Made by a program: the position numbers and the translations under genes. DNA of 64,000 bases from Cellvibrio polysaccharolyticus. GTDB taxonomy: Bacteria; Pseudomonadota; Gammaproteobacteria; Pseudomonadales; Cellvibrionaceae. The stretch's first letter is position 1; every line of letters starts with the position of its first letter. The stretch is from the NCBI RefSeq assembly GCF_015182315.1, contig NZ_PRDL01000001.1:4052501-4116500 (forward strand), in the 5' to 3' direction. Below the pieces are notes generated by a model, which saw only the letters and a list, made by a program, of their open reading frames with translations, had not been told where the DNA came from and searched no databases. Positions 26,742 through 35,250 of this stretch are shown here, piece by piece.

Positions 26742-26971
26742 GAATTGGCGAGATCAATAACAGCCTGAATAGCAGCCCGCGCTTGCGGGCTGTTTTTCCA
26801 ACATGAAGAACCGGTTAAAGCGGCACCCTGGGCAAGGATCTCCCCGGCAGTTACTCCACGAAGATCACTCAGGCGGTAAAAGCCCATTTGCTCAAGCCGC
26901 GCAATCACAGTGCCGCCAACACCTTTCAGCGCCAGCAACTTTTCACGCTCCTCATGGGAAAAGGCGGTCAT
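26735..26971 (-). CDS. Small helix-hairpin-helix protein (78 aa)
   Basis: 78 residues. EREKLLALKGVGGTVIARLE is a helix-hairpin-helix with the GVG hairpin, followed by MGFYRLSDLRGVTAGEIL, as in Cdd1/pathogenicity-locus-like and other small HhH proteins. It probably binds DNA or forms a protein interface; the function is unknown. Its 3' third contains the mipA terminator on the opposite strand. Confidence 0.75.
   Translation of the reverse strand: MTAFSHEEREKLLALKGVGGTVIARLEQMGFYRLSDLRGVTAGEILAQGAALTGSSCWKNSPQARAAIQAVIDLANSY
26773..26797 (+). terminator. mipA terminator embedded in the convergent HhH gene
   Basis: CAGCCCGC-gctt-GCGGGCTG followed by a run of five T is a strong intrinsic terminator for the plus strand, 32 bp after the mipA stop. 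On the minus strand these bases encode the SPQARAA region of the HhH protein, so one sequence serves both. Confidence 0.82.
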
Positions 26972-27006
26972 TCCTTTTATCTCTTTCAGTTGCGCACATC
27001 AGATAA

Positions 27007-28602
27007 TCAGTGTTCGTAAATACCCTGGCTGCGCAGGTAGTCGTCGTAGTTGCCGTGAAAATCCACCAGACCTTCCGGGCGCATATCGATAATGCGGGTG
27101 GCCAGCGAAGAAACGAATTGACGGTCGTGGCTGACAAACACCAGCGTACCGGGGTAGTTTTCCAGCGCCAGGTTCAGGGCTTCAATAGATTCCATATCCA
27201 GGTGGTTGGTCGGTTCGTCCATCACCAGCACGTTGGGGTTGATCAGGCTTAATTTGCCGAACAACATGCGCCCCTGCTCTCCACCGGAGATTACCTTCAC
27301 CGACTTTTTCACGTCATCGTTGGAAAACAGCATGCGGCCCAAAGCACCGCGAACCAGCTGCTCATCGCCCATGGTCCACTGTTTCATCCAGTCGAACAGG
27401 TTGTCATCGGCGGCAAAATCCGCAGCGTGATCCTGAGCGAAATAGCCGATTTCGGCCTGTTCGGCCCATTTAATGGTGCCGGTATCCGATGGAAGATCAC
27501 CGGTCAAACAGCGCAGCAGTGTGGTTTTACCGGCACCGTTGGGGCCGATGATGGCAATACGCTCACCGGCTTCAACCAGCATATTCAAATCGCTGAACAA
27601 AGGCGCCTGGCCGTCGAACTGCTTGCTGACTTTTTCCAGGGTAACTGCTTGTCTGTGCAATTTTTTGTTTTGCGTAAAGCGAATATAGGGGCTGACCCGG
27701 CTCGACGGTTTCACTTCGTCCAGCTTGATCTTGTCGATTTGCTTGGCGCGTGAGGTTGCCTGCTTGGCCTTGGAGGCGTTGGCCGAGAAGCGGCTGACGA
27801 AGGTTTGCAGTTCGGCAATTTGCGCTTTTTTCTTGGCGTTTTCTGACAACAGACGCTCGCGTGATTGCGTCGCGGCGGTCATGTATTCGTCGTAGTTGCC
27901 CGGGAACAGGCGCAGCTCGCCGTAATCCAGATCCGCCATGTGGGTGCAAACGCTGTTAAGGAAGTGACGGTCGTGCGAGATAATAATGATAGTGCTGTTG
28001 CGTTGCGCCAGAACACTTTCCAGCCAGCGAATGGTGTTGATATCCAGGTTGTTGGTCGGTTCGTCCAGCAGCAGCACTTCCGGGTCGGAAAACAGTGCCT
28101 GCGCCAGCAGTACCCGCAACTTCCAGCCCGGCGCTACCGCGCTCATCAGGCCAAAATGTTGTTCCAGCGGAATTTCCAGCCCCAGCAATAACTCACCGGC
28201 ACGGGCTTCGGCGGTGTAGCCGTCCATTTCGGCAAACTGCACTTCCAGATCAGCAACACGCATGCCGTCGTCTTCGCTCATTTCCGGCAAGCTGTAAATG
28301 CGATCCCGCTCCTGCTTTACCTTCCACAGCTCGGTGTGACCCATGATGACCGTGTCGATCACGGTGAAGTCTTCATAGGCAAACTGATCCTGCTTCAACT
28401 TGCCCAGGCGGGTGTTGGGTTCCAGCATGACCTGCCCGCCGGACGGCTCAAGATCGCCGCCGAGGATTTTCATAAAGGTGGATTTGCCACAGCCGTTGGC
28501 GCCAATCAGCCCGTAGCGATTGCCGTTGTTAAACTTGACGGAGACATTTTCAAATAACGGTTTGGCACCGAATTGCATGGTAAGGTTGGCTGTAGAAATC
28601 AC
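27007..28602 (-). CDS. ybiT: ABC-F family ATPase, YbiT-like
   Basis: 531 residues with two ABC cassettes and no TM segments. First: GANGCGKST and LLLDEPTNNLDI. Second: GPNGAGKTTLLRCL, ISGGEQGRMLFGKL and LVMDEPTNHLDMESIEAL. The basic linker of about 80 residues lies between them. ABC-F proteins bind the ribosomal E site. The N-terminus MISTANLTMQFGAKPLFENV is YbiT-like; the precise role is not settled. Confidence 0.9.
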   Translation of the reverse strand: MISTANLTMQFGAKPLFENVSVKFNNGNRYGLIGANGCGKSTFMKILGGDLEPSGGQVMLEPNTRLGKLKQDQFAYEDFTVIDTVIMGHTELWKVKQERDRIYSLPEMSEDDGMRVADLEVQFAEMDGYTAEARAGELLLGLEIPLEQHFGLMSAVAPGWKLRVLLAQALFSDPEVLLLDEPTNNLDINTIRWLESVLAQRNSTIIIISHDRHFLNSVCTHMADLDYGELRLFPGNYDEYMTAATQSRERLLSENAKKKAQIAELQTFVSRFSANASKAKQATSRAKQIDKIKLDEVKPSSRVSPYIRFTQNKKLHRQAVTLEKVSKQFDGQAPLFSDLNMLVEAGERIAIIGPNGAGKTTLLRCLTGDLPSDTGTIKWAEQAEIGYFAQDHAADFAADDNLFDWMKQWTMGDEQLVRGALGRMLFSNDDVKKSVKVISGGEQGRMLFGKLSLINPNVLVMDEPTNHLDMESIEALNLALENYPGTLVFVSHDRQFVSSLATRIIDMRPEGLVDFHGNYDDYLRSQGIYEH

Positions 28603-28878
28603 GAGGGAACCTGAGAAAAATAAGTGAGAAAACCGCGGGCTGGTAGCGTGTAGCGGGGCTCTGTTTCGAAGAAAACGGCTATTCTACCCCGGTTTGGGGG
28701 TAACGTGGCGAAAAGTGCAGCAACTGGCCGTTTGCCCCTGCAGAGTTTGTTCCCAAAATACCGGAATAGCGGCAGGCAGAAGCGGCCAATCATCACCGCG
28801 GATTCCCCAGGCGGGCGACGCCAAAGCTTTGTCAGCTGTAATGTAGAGGCCCTCTGAAAGCACCTTTTATTTGCGCTG

Positions 28879-28926
28879 GATCAACTCTGCTACCGTTCCA
28901 GCGCCAGCAGCCTTCCGGAGTTGATC
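28879..28926 (+). promoter_or_regulatory. Structured leader upstream of the 41-aa membrane protein
   Basis: GATCAACTC (28879-28887) pairs with GAGTTGATC (28918-28926), and GCGCTGGA (28873-28880) could alternatively pair with TCCAGCGC (28896-28903). The two pairings are mutually exclusive at one edge, so alternative RNA folds are possible. It lies in the 396-bp gap 28603-28998, which otherwise shows no gene. Confidence 0.4.
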
Positions 28927-28998
28927 TCCATCAAGAACCGCTACCCGCCAACTGTCAGGATAAAGACGAATTCACTTCATCCGTAAAGGAGATTGATC

Positions 28999-29124
28999 AT
29001 GTCTGTTATCCCTGGCGTTATCGCCATCGTGTGCCTGGTGGGTATTCTTGCGGTAGGTTTATTGGGCGGTTTGGGTTTGATGATGATAGACCGTTACTGG
29101 CATCGTTTTCGCGCTGACCACTGA
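28999..29124 (+). CDS. 41-residue single-pass membrane protein
   Basis: ATG 28999 is preceded by AAAGGAG at ideal spacing. The protein starts MSVIPGVIAIVCLVGILAVG, continues LLGGLGLMMI and ends DRYWHRFRADH. A glycine-rich hydrophobic helix of about 28 residues plus a short basic tail indicates an inner-membrane protein with its C-terminus inside. I do not recognise the family. It has its own leader (28603-28998) and is followed 11 bp later by an inverted-repeat element. Confidence 0.65.
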   Translation: MSVIPGVIAIVCLVGILAVGLLGGLGLMMIDRYWHRFRADH

Positions 29125-29135
29125 TAGCCGGTGCA

Positions 29136-29221
29136 GCTGTTGAAAAACCGCTAGCCTTTCACGCGGTGGAGGCGGACCCGTTCCGTTAAACCGTTGCCGC
29201 CAGCATAGGTTTTTCAACAGC
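29136..29221. repeat. Inverted-repeat element (14-bp perfect ends)
   Basis: GCTGTTGAAAAACC (29136-29149) pairs perfectly with 29208-29221. The 58-bp interior is GC-rich. The ends (TGTTGAAAAAC) are reminiscent of those of the two elements flanking the RsbQ cassette (TGAAAAAC). It may be a tiny MITE or act as a terminator for the small membrane protein. A TATAAT -10-like hexamer follows at 29226-29231. Confidence 0.6.
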
Positions 29222-29282
29222 CTGCTATAATGCCGTTACGATTAACGGGCCTGTTTGGCCCTATGTAACGGACGCCACCGGT

Positions 29283-30617
29283 TTGACCTGCAATCCCCCG
29301 CTTTCTCCTGCTATCGCCATTTCAACGACGGTTGCTGCACTGCAGCGACGGCCATTGCGTATTGCGCTGTTAGGTTATCGCAGCCATCCCCACGTTGGCG
29401 GACAAGGTATTTATCTTCACTATCTGAGCAAAGCGCTGACCGACCTCGGTCATAGCGTTGATGTGATTTCCGGCCCACCCTACCCCGAGCTTGATGAGCG
29501 CGTAACGCTGATTAAAATTCCCAGCCTGGATTTATACGCCAGTGAAAATCATGTGCGGGCACTGCGCTGGCATCACTTGCGCTCGTTTACTGACACCTGG
29601 GAGTGGTGGATCATGTTGACCGGCGGCTTTGGCGAGCCTTACACCTTTGGCCGGCGGCTGGTGAAATGGTTTGCCCGGGAAAAACCGGCCTACGATATTA
29701 TTCATGACAACCAAAGCCTGTGTTACGGCTTGCTAACACTGCAAAAACAATACGCGCTGGTGGCTACCGTGCACCACCCTATTACCCGTGATCGCGATAT
29801 TGCCCTGGCCGCTGCCTCCGGCAAGGGCCATCGCTGGCTGATCAAACGCTGGTACAGTTTTCTTACCATGCAAAAAAAAGTGGTCAACCAACTGCAACAC
29901 GTCATTACCGTATCGCAAACTTCTCGCGATGATATCGCCCGCGAGTTTGGTCGCCCGGCGGATAGCATTCAGGTTATCGCTAACGGGGTAGATACCGATA
30001 TTTTCAAACCGCGCGCGGACATTATTCGCAAACCCTTTCATCTCATCACCACCGCGTCCTCTGATCAACCGCTGAAAGGTCTATCGGTTTTATTGCAGGC
30101 CTTGCATCAATTGCAAGCTGACTATCCGCAATTAACCTTGACGGTAATTGGCAAGTTGAATCCCGGTGGCAGCACCGAAAAAGAATTGCAATCTTTACAA
30201 CTGGCAGACAAGGTTAATTTCGTCAGTGAGCTGTCGCGTGAAGATATAGTCGCGCACTATGCCGAAGCCACCATGGCGATTGTTCCTTCCCGCTACGAAG
30301 GTTTTGGTTTGCCGGCGCTGGAAGCCATGGCTTGCGGTACGCCCTTAATTTGCAGCAATGGCGGCGCCTTGCCCGAAGTCGTTGGCAATGCCGCGCTGGT
30401 GGTAGCCGCAGGTGAAGTTGACGCACTGGCAATGGCGATTGCACGTTTTTTAAATGACGCTGCCCTGCGCCAGCATTACGCAGAAACCGGCCTGCAACAT
30501 GCCCACCAGCATTACCGCTGGGAAGTGATCGCCGAACATCTGGCCGATTATTACTACGCATTATTGCAGCCCGAACACCATCACCTCACCACAACGGCCA
30601 GCCATGTTAACCATTGA
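29283..30617 (+). CDS. Glycosyltransferase family 4
   Basis: About 444 residues. The Rossmann-like N-domain begins at IALLGYRSHPHVGGQGIYLHYL (GGQG donor loop). The C-domain carries VIANGVDTDIF and the GT4 signature PSRYEGFGLPALEAMACGTP (E-x7-E). It transfers a nucleotide sugar, probably to a membrane or polymer acceptor. The start is uncertain: the frame opens with TTG 29283 and no good ribosome site; a TATAAT -10 element sits at 29226-29231. It overlaps the methyltransferase gene by 14 bp. The linkage suggests one modified glycoconjugate or polymer. Confidence 0.9.
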   Translation: MTCNPPLSPAIAISTTVAALQRRPLRIALLGYRSHPHVGGQGIYLHYLSKALTDLGHSVDVISGPPYPELDERVTLIKIPSLDLYASENHVRALRWHHLRSFTDTWEWWIMLTGGFGEPYTFGRRLVKWFAREKPAYDIIHDNQSLCYGLLTLQKQYALVATVHHPITRDRDIALAAASGKGHRWLIKRWYSFLTMQKKVVNQLQHVITVSQTSRDDIAREFGRPADSIQVIANGVDTDIFKPRADIIRKPFHLITTASSDQPLKGLSVLLQALHQLQADYPQLTLTVIGKLNPGGSTEKELQSLQLADKVNFVSELSREDIVAHYAEATMAIVPSRYEGFGLPALEAMACGTPLICSNGGALPEVVGNAALVVAAGEVDALAMAIARFLNDAALRQHYAETGLQHAHQHYRWEVIAEHLADYYYALLQPEHHHLTTTASHVNH

Positions 30618-31329
30618 TTTTCGTTACCTGCCATTAAAAGCCGGCGATCACGTGCTGGATCTTGGCTGTGGCGAAGGCCGTCACGCGATTAATATCTATC
30701 TTCAGGACGCGGTCACGGTGCTGGCGATTGACCTGAGCCATAAAGACATCAGCGTTGCACGGGAAAAATTTTTACCTTTTGAAAATAAAGATGATTTACA
30801 ACGGCAACTTTTTTTTCAGGTTGCCAATGGAACGCAATTGCCTTTTGCAGACAACACCTTTGATAGCATTGTGTGCAGTGAAGTGTTGGAGCATGTTGAA
30901 AACTACCTTGCTATTCTTCAGGAAATTCGCCGCATCCTGAAACCCGGTGGACAATTGTCCGTCAGCGTACCGCGCCAATGGCCAGAAAAAATGTGCTGGT
31001 GGCTGAGCGATGCTTATCATCAGGTAGAAGGCGGACACATTCGAATTTTCAACGCAAAAAAATTGCGCCAGCAAGTAGAAGATTGCGGCTTTTTATTTTC
31101 CAACCAACATTGGGCCCATGCCTTGCACACCCCTTATTGGTGGCTGCGCTGTCTGTTCTGGAAAAATCAGGATAACAACCGCCTTATTAAAATATGGCAT
31201 CGGCTGCTGGTCTGGGATTTGATGGAAAAACCCTGGCTGACACGTTGGCTCGAACGAGGCTTGAACCCGGTACTGGGTAAAAGTGTTGTTATGTATTTTC
31301 GAGCCGATGCAAAAGGAGTGAATTCATGA
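30604..31329 (+). CDS. Class I SAM-dependent methyltransferase
   Basis: 241 residues. SAM-binding motif I HVLDLGCGEGRHAINIY (about 16-32), acidic motif LAIDLSHKD, and motif DNTFDSIVCSEVLEHVENYL (UbiE/Coq5-like methyltransferase-11 fold). The substrate is unknown. It starts inside the GT4 gene (14-bp overlap) and ends in an ATGA overlap with the next gene, so it belongs to a tightly coupled three-gene operon. Confidence 0.9.
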   Translation: MLTIDFRYLPLKAGDHVLDLGCGEGRHAINIYLQDAVTVLAIDLSHKDISVAREKFLPFENKDDLQRQLFFQVANGTQLPFADNTFDSIVCSEVLEHVENYLAILQEIRRILKPGGQLSVSVPRQWPEKMCWWLSDAYHQVEGGHIRIFNAKKLRQQVEDCGFLFSNQHWAHALHTPYWWLRCLFWKNQDNNRLIKIWHRLLVWDLMEKPWLTRWLERGLNPVLGKSVVMYFRADAKGVNS

Positions 31330-32363
31330 ACACGTTTCAGCATTTACCACTGTTGTTGCAACAACAACTTACCGATGCCGCGGCTTTTATCGAACGCCAG
31401 CAATTACCCGACGGCTGCATCCCCTGGTTTAGCCAGGGTAAATGTGACCCCTGGGATATGGTCGAAGCCGCGATGGGCTTGACGGTGGCCGGCAAGCTGC
31501 TGCCCGCCAAAGCGGCCTACCAATGGTTATCAGAACAGCAACTCGACGATGGCAGCTGGTTTGCGCATTACCAGCATAACCAGCCGCAAGAACAACACCA
31601 TCGCGAAACCCATTTTGTGGCTTACATTGCTACCGGTATCTGGCATTACTATTTGGCAACCGGTGATCACCCCTTTTTGCAGCGCCATTTCCCCATGGTC
31701 ACCAAGGCGATTAATTTTGTGCTGGCGCATCAGGCACCCGACGGTGAAATTTACTGGGCGGTGAATGAAGCCGGAGAGTCGCAACGGGATGCGCTGGTAA
31801 CTGCCTGTGCGTCTATTTATAAAAGCCTTGAGTGCGCACTGGACATTGCCGATGCGCTGGCCACGCCACAACACCACTGGCAGCAGGCACGCGAAAAACT
31901 GGGCGAGTGTTTACGCAATAAACCCTACTGCTTTGATCGCACCTGGGAAAGTAAAGAACGCTTTTCCATGGACTGGTTTTATCCGGTACTGGCAGGCGTT
32001 TATTCGCAAGAAGAAGCGCAGCAGCGGTTGCAACAGCGCTGGCATGTTTTTGTTGAAGAGCCGGTTGGTTGCCGCTGCGTTAGCGATGAACCCTGGGTGA
32101 CTATTGCCGAATCCTGCGAGTTAACCCTGGCGTTAGTCAGTATTGGCGAAAATGACAAGGCAGAGAAAATTTTTACCCAATTACAACGCTGGCAAGATGA
32201 AGACGGCGGTTACTGGACCGGTTTTAACTTCCGCGACCAGGTAATCTGGCCGGATGAAAAAACCAGCTGGACTGCCGGTGCGGTTTTGCTTGCTGCGGAT
32301 GCGCTTTACAACCTGACGCCTGCCAGCCAACTGTTTCAAAACTGTTACGAAACCATCACCTGA
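31326..32363 (+). CDS. Alpha/alpha-toroid protein (prenyltransferase/squalene-cyclase-like repeat)
   Basis: 345 residues, almost all helical, with QW-like repeats at QQLPDGCIPWF, QQLDDGSWFAHY, and WQDEDGGYWTGF. This is the alpha6-alpha6 barrel seen in squalene-hopene cyclases, protein prenyltransferases and some glycoside hydrolases. The DxDD cyclase motif is not apparent, so terpene cyclase activity is doubtful; a carbohydrate-active role would fit the GT4 neighbour. ATG overlaps the methyltransferase stop (ATGA). A terminator begins at its stop codon. Function unknown. Confidence 0.75.
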   Translation: MNTFQHLPLLLQQQLTDAAAFIERQQLPDGCIPWFSQGKCDPWDMVEAAMGLTVAGKLLPAKAAYQWLSEQQLDDGSWFAHYQHNQPQEQHHRETHFVAYIATGIWHYYLATGDHPFLQRHFPMVTKAINFVLAHQAPDGEIYWAVNEAGESQRDALVTACASIYKSLECALDIADALATPQHHWQQAREKLGECLRNKPYCFDRTWESKERFSMDWFYPVLAGVYSQEEAQQRLQQRWHVFVEEPVGCRCVSDEPWVTIAESCELTLALVSIGENDKAEKIFTQLQRWQDEDGGYWTGFNFRDQVIWPDEKTSWTAGAVLLAADALYNLTPASQLFQNCYETIT

Positions 32364-32395
32364 AAAAAAACCGCCAGCAGGCGGTTTTTTTTCAG
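32360..32395. terminator. Bidirectional intrinsic terminator
   Basis: CTGAAAAAAAACCGCC and its perfect complement (16-bp stem, four-base loop) end the GT4 operon and, on the minus strand, the DUF805 gene. It overlaps the stop codon of the toroid gene (TGA 32361-32363). Confidence 0.92.
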
Positions 32396-32404
32396 CATCG
32401 GATA

Positions 32405-32755
32405 TCAGCCGTTAATACCCTTCGGATTAGAGCCGTATTTGTTATCGCCCGGGGTACTGTCTTGCACCAGAAATATAATGACTATAATGGCACCAATCAG
32501 CGGAATTAACGCCAGCAACTGCCACCATCCCGAACGGCCGGTATCGTGCAAACGACGAGCAGCAACGCTGATAGAAGGAAGCAGTAACGCAAGGGAATAA
32601 ATGAGTGCAATCAAGCCAAGACCGATTACATAATCAATAATTACCGCCCCCACATAAAAAATCAAATAGAAAAGAATGTACATCCAATATTCGCGGCGTC
32701 TGGCTCTGCCTTCAAAATTGACATATTGCTTAACCACTGATAAAAAATATTCCAT
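32405..32755 (-). CDS. DUF805 membrane protein
   Basis: 116 residues from ATG 32755 (AGGAG seven bases upstream). It follows the DUF805 pattern: YVNFEGRARRREYW, hydrophobic segments, then ARRLHDTGRSGWW and a final TM segment with PGDNKYGSNP. Three or four TM helices. Inner membrane; the family's function is unknown. A small hairpin (CACCACC/GGTGGTG, 32791-32810) lies just upstream of the ribosome site. Confidence 0.9.
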   Translation of the reverse strand: MEYFLSVVKQYVNFEGRARRREYWMYILFYLIFYVGAVIIDYVIGLGLIALIYSLALLLPSISVAARRLHDTGRSGWWQLLALIPLIGAIIVIIFLVQDSTPGDNKYGSNPKGING

Positions 32756-32949
32756 AACCAAACTCCTGTTGTTTTCATGGATAGCTGTGACACCACCACA
32801 ATCGGTGGTGCCAGGCAGAGCATGATTCTGCGGATATAAACAAAAAATGACAACCAGGTCATTTAGCGATTGTGATATAGGGCGCCAATTTTCCTGGCAG
32901 CAAGGGCTTTTCCTTTAGCACCAGGATAATAGATCCGAAATTCTGCAAG

Positions 32950-33954
32950 TTATTGTTCGACCGGCTTGCCCGCCAACATCGTTAAAAAATGCTGGCGCAT
33001 GGTTGCATCCTGCTTACGTCGCGAGACAAACACGACAGAATCCGGGTGTATTTCCAAACCCCACAAAGGTTCCAGCGAATCGGGCAGCATGGCAAAGCGT
33101 GCATCACCAATCATTAAAGGATCACCGCTATGCACTACCAACCAGGGCGCATAGTCTTTTTGATAGCGCAGCACCATCTCAATGGCTTCATTATTCAGAA
33201 AATTTTGATTCTGTAACTGCTGGCGCAATTGCGTTTCGTCCAGCAAGGTTTTTTGTTCGCCGGAATAAATACGAGCAGAAAACCCCAGCCGAATGGCATC
33301 CGCATATATGTTCTGATGCTGATCAACCATGATCGAACGCCACAACAACAGGTTGCCCATCGTTGGTTTGACTTCAACAGCTGTCAGCGATAAATAGCGC
33401 TCCAACGCCAGCTGGTTCGCCTGCTGCATAGCCCGCAGGTGTTGCACTCCGCCCAACAGCAAATAAGCCACGGCGATGCACAAGGTCATTCTGGCCGGGC
33501 TAATCGCTGCCTTACGTAATGCAATAATCAACCCGGTAGCCAACACCAGTGTAAAAAGCGGGTCCACTACCGCAATAATCGAAAGCGCCAGCGGTTCTTT
33601 TATCAACGGCCACAACAAGTGGGTACCGTAACTCGTGCACCAATCCAGTAAACAGGCCGATGCGTAAACCGCTAACACGATGGAAAAAACACGCACCGGC
33701 GTCAGCGACCAGCGCAGCCAATAACTGATTAGCGCCGCCAGTGCAGCAACTACCGGCGCCAACAACAGACTGTGGGTAAAATGCCGATGCCATTCGAGCA
33801 GCTGCAAGGGGTCGCTTGCATCGCCCATAAAAATATCCACATCGGGAACCAGTGCAATCAAGGCTCCCGCCAGAGCAGCACGCCGACAATAGCGCGGCTC
33901 AGCCAAAGCGACCGCGACTGTCGCGCCTAACAGACTGTGGGTGACCAGATCCAT
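32950..33954 (-). CDS. Membrane-bound metal-dependent hydrolase, YdjM/DUF457-like
   Basis: 334 residues. The N-terminus MDLVTHSLLGATVA, then LVPDVD and HRHFTHS form the His/Asp pattern of YdjM-type membrane hydrolases. About five TM helices fill the first 190 residues; the C-terminal about 140 residues are soluble with a mixed fold. In the family the catalytic activity is predicted rather than proven. It is a monocistron, divergent from rsmE. Confidence 0.87.
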   Translation of the reverse strand: MDLVTHSLLGATVAVALAEPRYCRRAALAGALIALVPDVDIFMGDASDPLQLLEWHRHFTHSLLLAPVVAALAALISYWLRWSLTPVRVFSIVLAVYASACLLDWCTSYGTHLLWPLIKEPLALSIIAVVDPLFTLVLATGLIIALRKAAISPARMTLCIAVAYLLLGGVQHLRAMQQANQLALERYLSLTAVEVKPTMGNLLLWRSIMVDQHQNIYADAIRLGFSARIYSGEQKTLLDETQLRQQLQNQNFLNNEAIEMVLRYQKDYAPWLVVHSGDPLMIGDARFAMLPDSLEPLWGLEIHPDSVVFVSRRKQDATMRQHFLTMLAGKPVEQ

Positions 33955-34031
33955 AATTTATTTCCGTATCAAAAAACAGGTAAGTGCCAGGTTACAATAG
34001 AGCATAGCTTTTTTGAGAAGAGTGGCCTGTT

Positions 34032-34763
34032 ATGCGAATCCCAAGAATTTATACAACATCCCTGCCGGTAAGCGGCAACACCCTGGCACTGGAAGAAGGG
34101 CCGTCACATCACCTCGGCAAAGTGTTGCGCATGCAACCGGGCCGTGAGCTGGTGCTATTTAATGGACAAGGCGGCGAATTTCAGGCGGTGATCAGTGCCG
34201 TGAACAAAAAAACCGTGGAGGTGGATGTTGGTGAATACCGGGAGGATGACCGGGAGTCGCCACTGCCACTGGAGCTGGCGATCGGTATTTCCAAGGGCGA
34301 GCGGATGGATTGGGTGCTGCAGAAAGCCACCGAACTGGGCGTAACGCGCATCAGTTTATTGCAAACGGAACGTACCGAAGTGCGCCTGAATGGCGAGCGG
34401 CTGGATAAAAAAATGGAGCACTGGCAAAACATTATTGTCAGCGCTTGTGAACAATGTCAGCGCAACCGCTTGCCAACCCTTAACCCGCCGGTTGAGGTGG
34501 CGCGCTGGCTCGATACAGTAGAGGCCACTCATCGCTTTGTGTTGCATCATCGTGACAACCAGGGGCTGCCAGAGGCGCAACAATCAAACAGCGTGGCCTT
34601 ATTGATTGGCCCGGAAGGCGGCTTGTCGGAAACAGAAATTGATCAGGCGCTGGAGAAACAATTTCAACCGTTAACCTTGGGACCGCGTGTTTTGCGCACC
34701 GAAACGGCTCCGCTGGTAGCCATCAGTCTGGTGCAATATCGCTGGGGTGATTTTCGGAGCTGA
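34032..34763 (+). CDS. rsmE: 16S rRNA m3U1498 methyltransferase
   Basis: 243 residues. An N-terminal PUA-like domain (HHLGKVLRMQPGRELVLFNG) is followed by a SPOUT domain with LLIGPEGGLSETEID and LGPRVLRTETAPLVAI, which form the trefoil knot that binds SAM. It methylates N3 of U1498 in 16S rRNA. Its 3' end overlaps chpC by 41 bp on the opposite strand. Confidence 0.94.
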   Translation: MRIPRIYTTSLPVSGNTLALEEGPSHHLGKVLRMQPGRELVLFNGQGGEFQAVISAVNKKTVEVDVGEYREDDRESPLPLELAIGISKGERMDWVLQKATELGVTRISLLQTERTEVRLNGERLDKKMEHWQNIIVSACEQCQRNRLPTLNPPVEVARWLDTVEATHRFVLHHRDNQGLPEAQQSNSVALLIGPEGGLSETEIDQALEKQFQPLTLGPRVLRTETAPLVAISLVQYRWGDFRS

Positions 34764-35250
34764 CTGCTGGCTGCCACCAGGGCAAAAGAATGTGTTCCAT
34801 CGCGGTAATATCGGGAATTACCGCACTTTCTCCCGCCCAGGAAACATTCAGCAAATCGAAAGTTTTCGCGGCAACACCGTCACGAACCGACAACTCTTCT
34901 TCCGTTACTCGCGCCAGACGCGGCAGGCCGCTGGTGAGCACCGCAATAAACGGCAGCTCTTCATGCACACCGGTGGCATTCAGCACCGCCAGACGGGCGG
35001 TGCGTTGCACTTGCGGTAGCGCGGCCTGATTCAGACGTTCAAAAGAAACAACCGGGATGCGCTGCTCACGCCAGAGACAATCGCCGAGATACCAGTCTGG
35101 CACCTGCTCGACCGGCACCATGTCTGGAAGAGGCACAATTTCCGCTACGGTAACGTTGGGCAGCAATAAAGAAAGCCCGGCCAATGGAATTAGCAGGCTG
35201 GCAACTTCCTGAACTTTTTTTTGCTCAATTCGCTGCGGTTGTGCTTTCAT
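34723..35250 (-). CDS. chpC: CheW-like adaptor ChpC
   Basis: 175 residues, one CheW fold (LLIPLAGLSLLLPNVTVAEIV...WRIPVVSFERLN-like, with hydrophobic beta strands). It is last in the pil-chp cluster and overlaps chpB by 26 bp. In P. aeruginosa ChpC is a second CheW adaptor that may connect additional receptors to ChpA. chpD and chpE do not follow; the next gene is rsmE. The identity rests on position plus fold. Confidence 0.82.
   Translation of the reverse strand: MKAQPQRIEQKKVQEVASLLIPLAGLSLLLPNVTVAEIVPLPDMVPVEQVPDWYLGDCLWREQRIPVVSFERLNQAALPQVQRTARLAVLNATGVHEELPFIAVLTSGLPRLARVTEEELSVRDGVAAKTFDLLNVSWAGESAVIPDITAMEHILLPWWQPAVSSENHPSDIAPD

Noticed and set aside
31326..32363. Squalene-hopene or other terpene cyclase
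   Set aside because: QW-like repeats are present, but I could not find the DxDD motif and there are no isoprenoid genes nearby.
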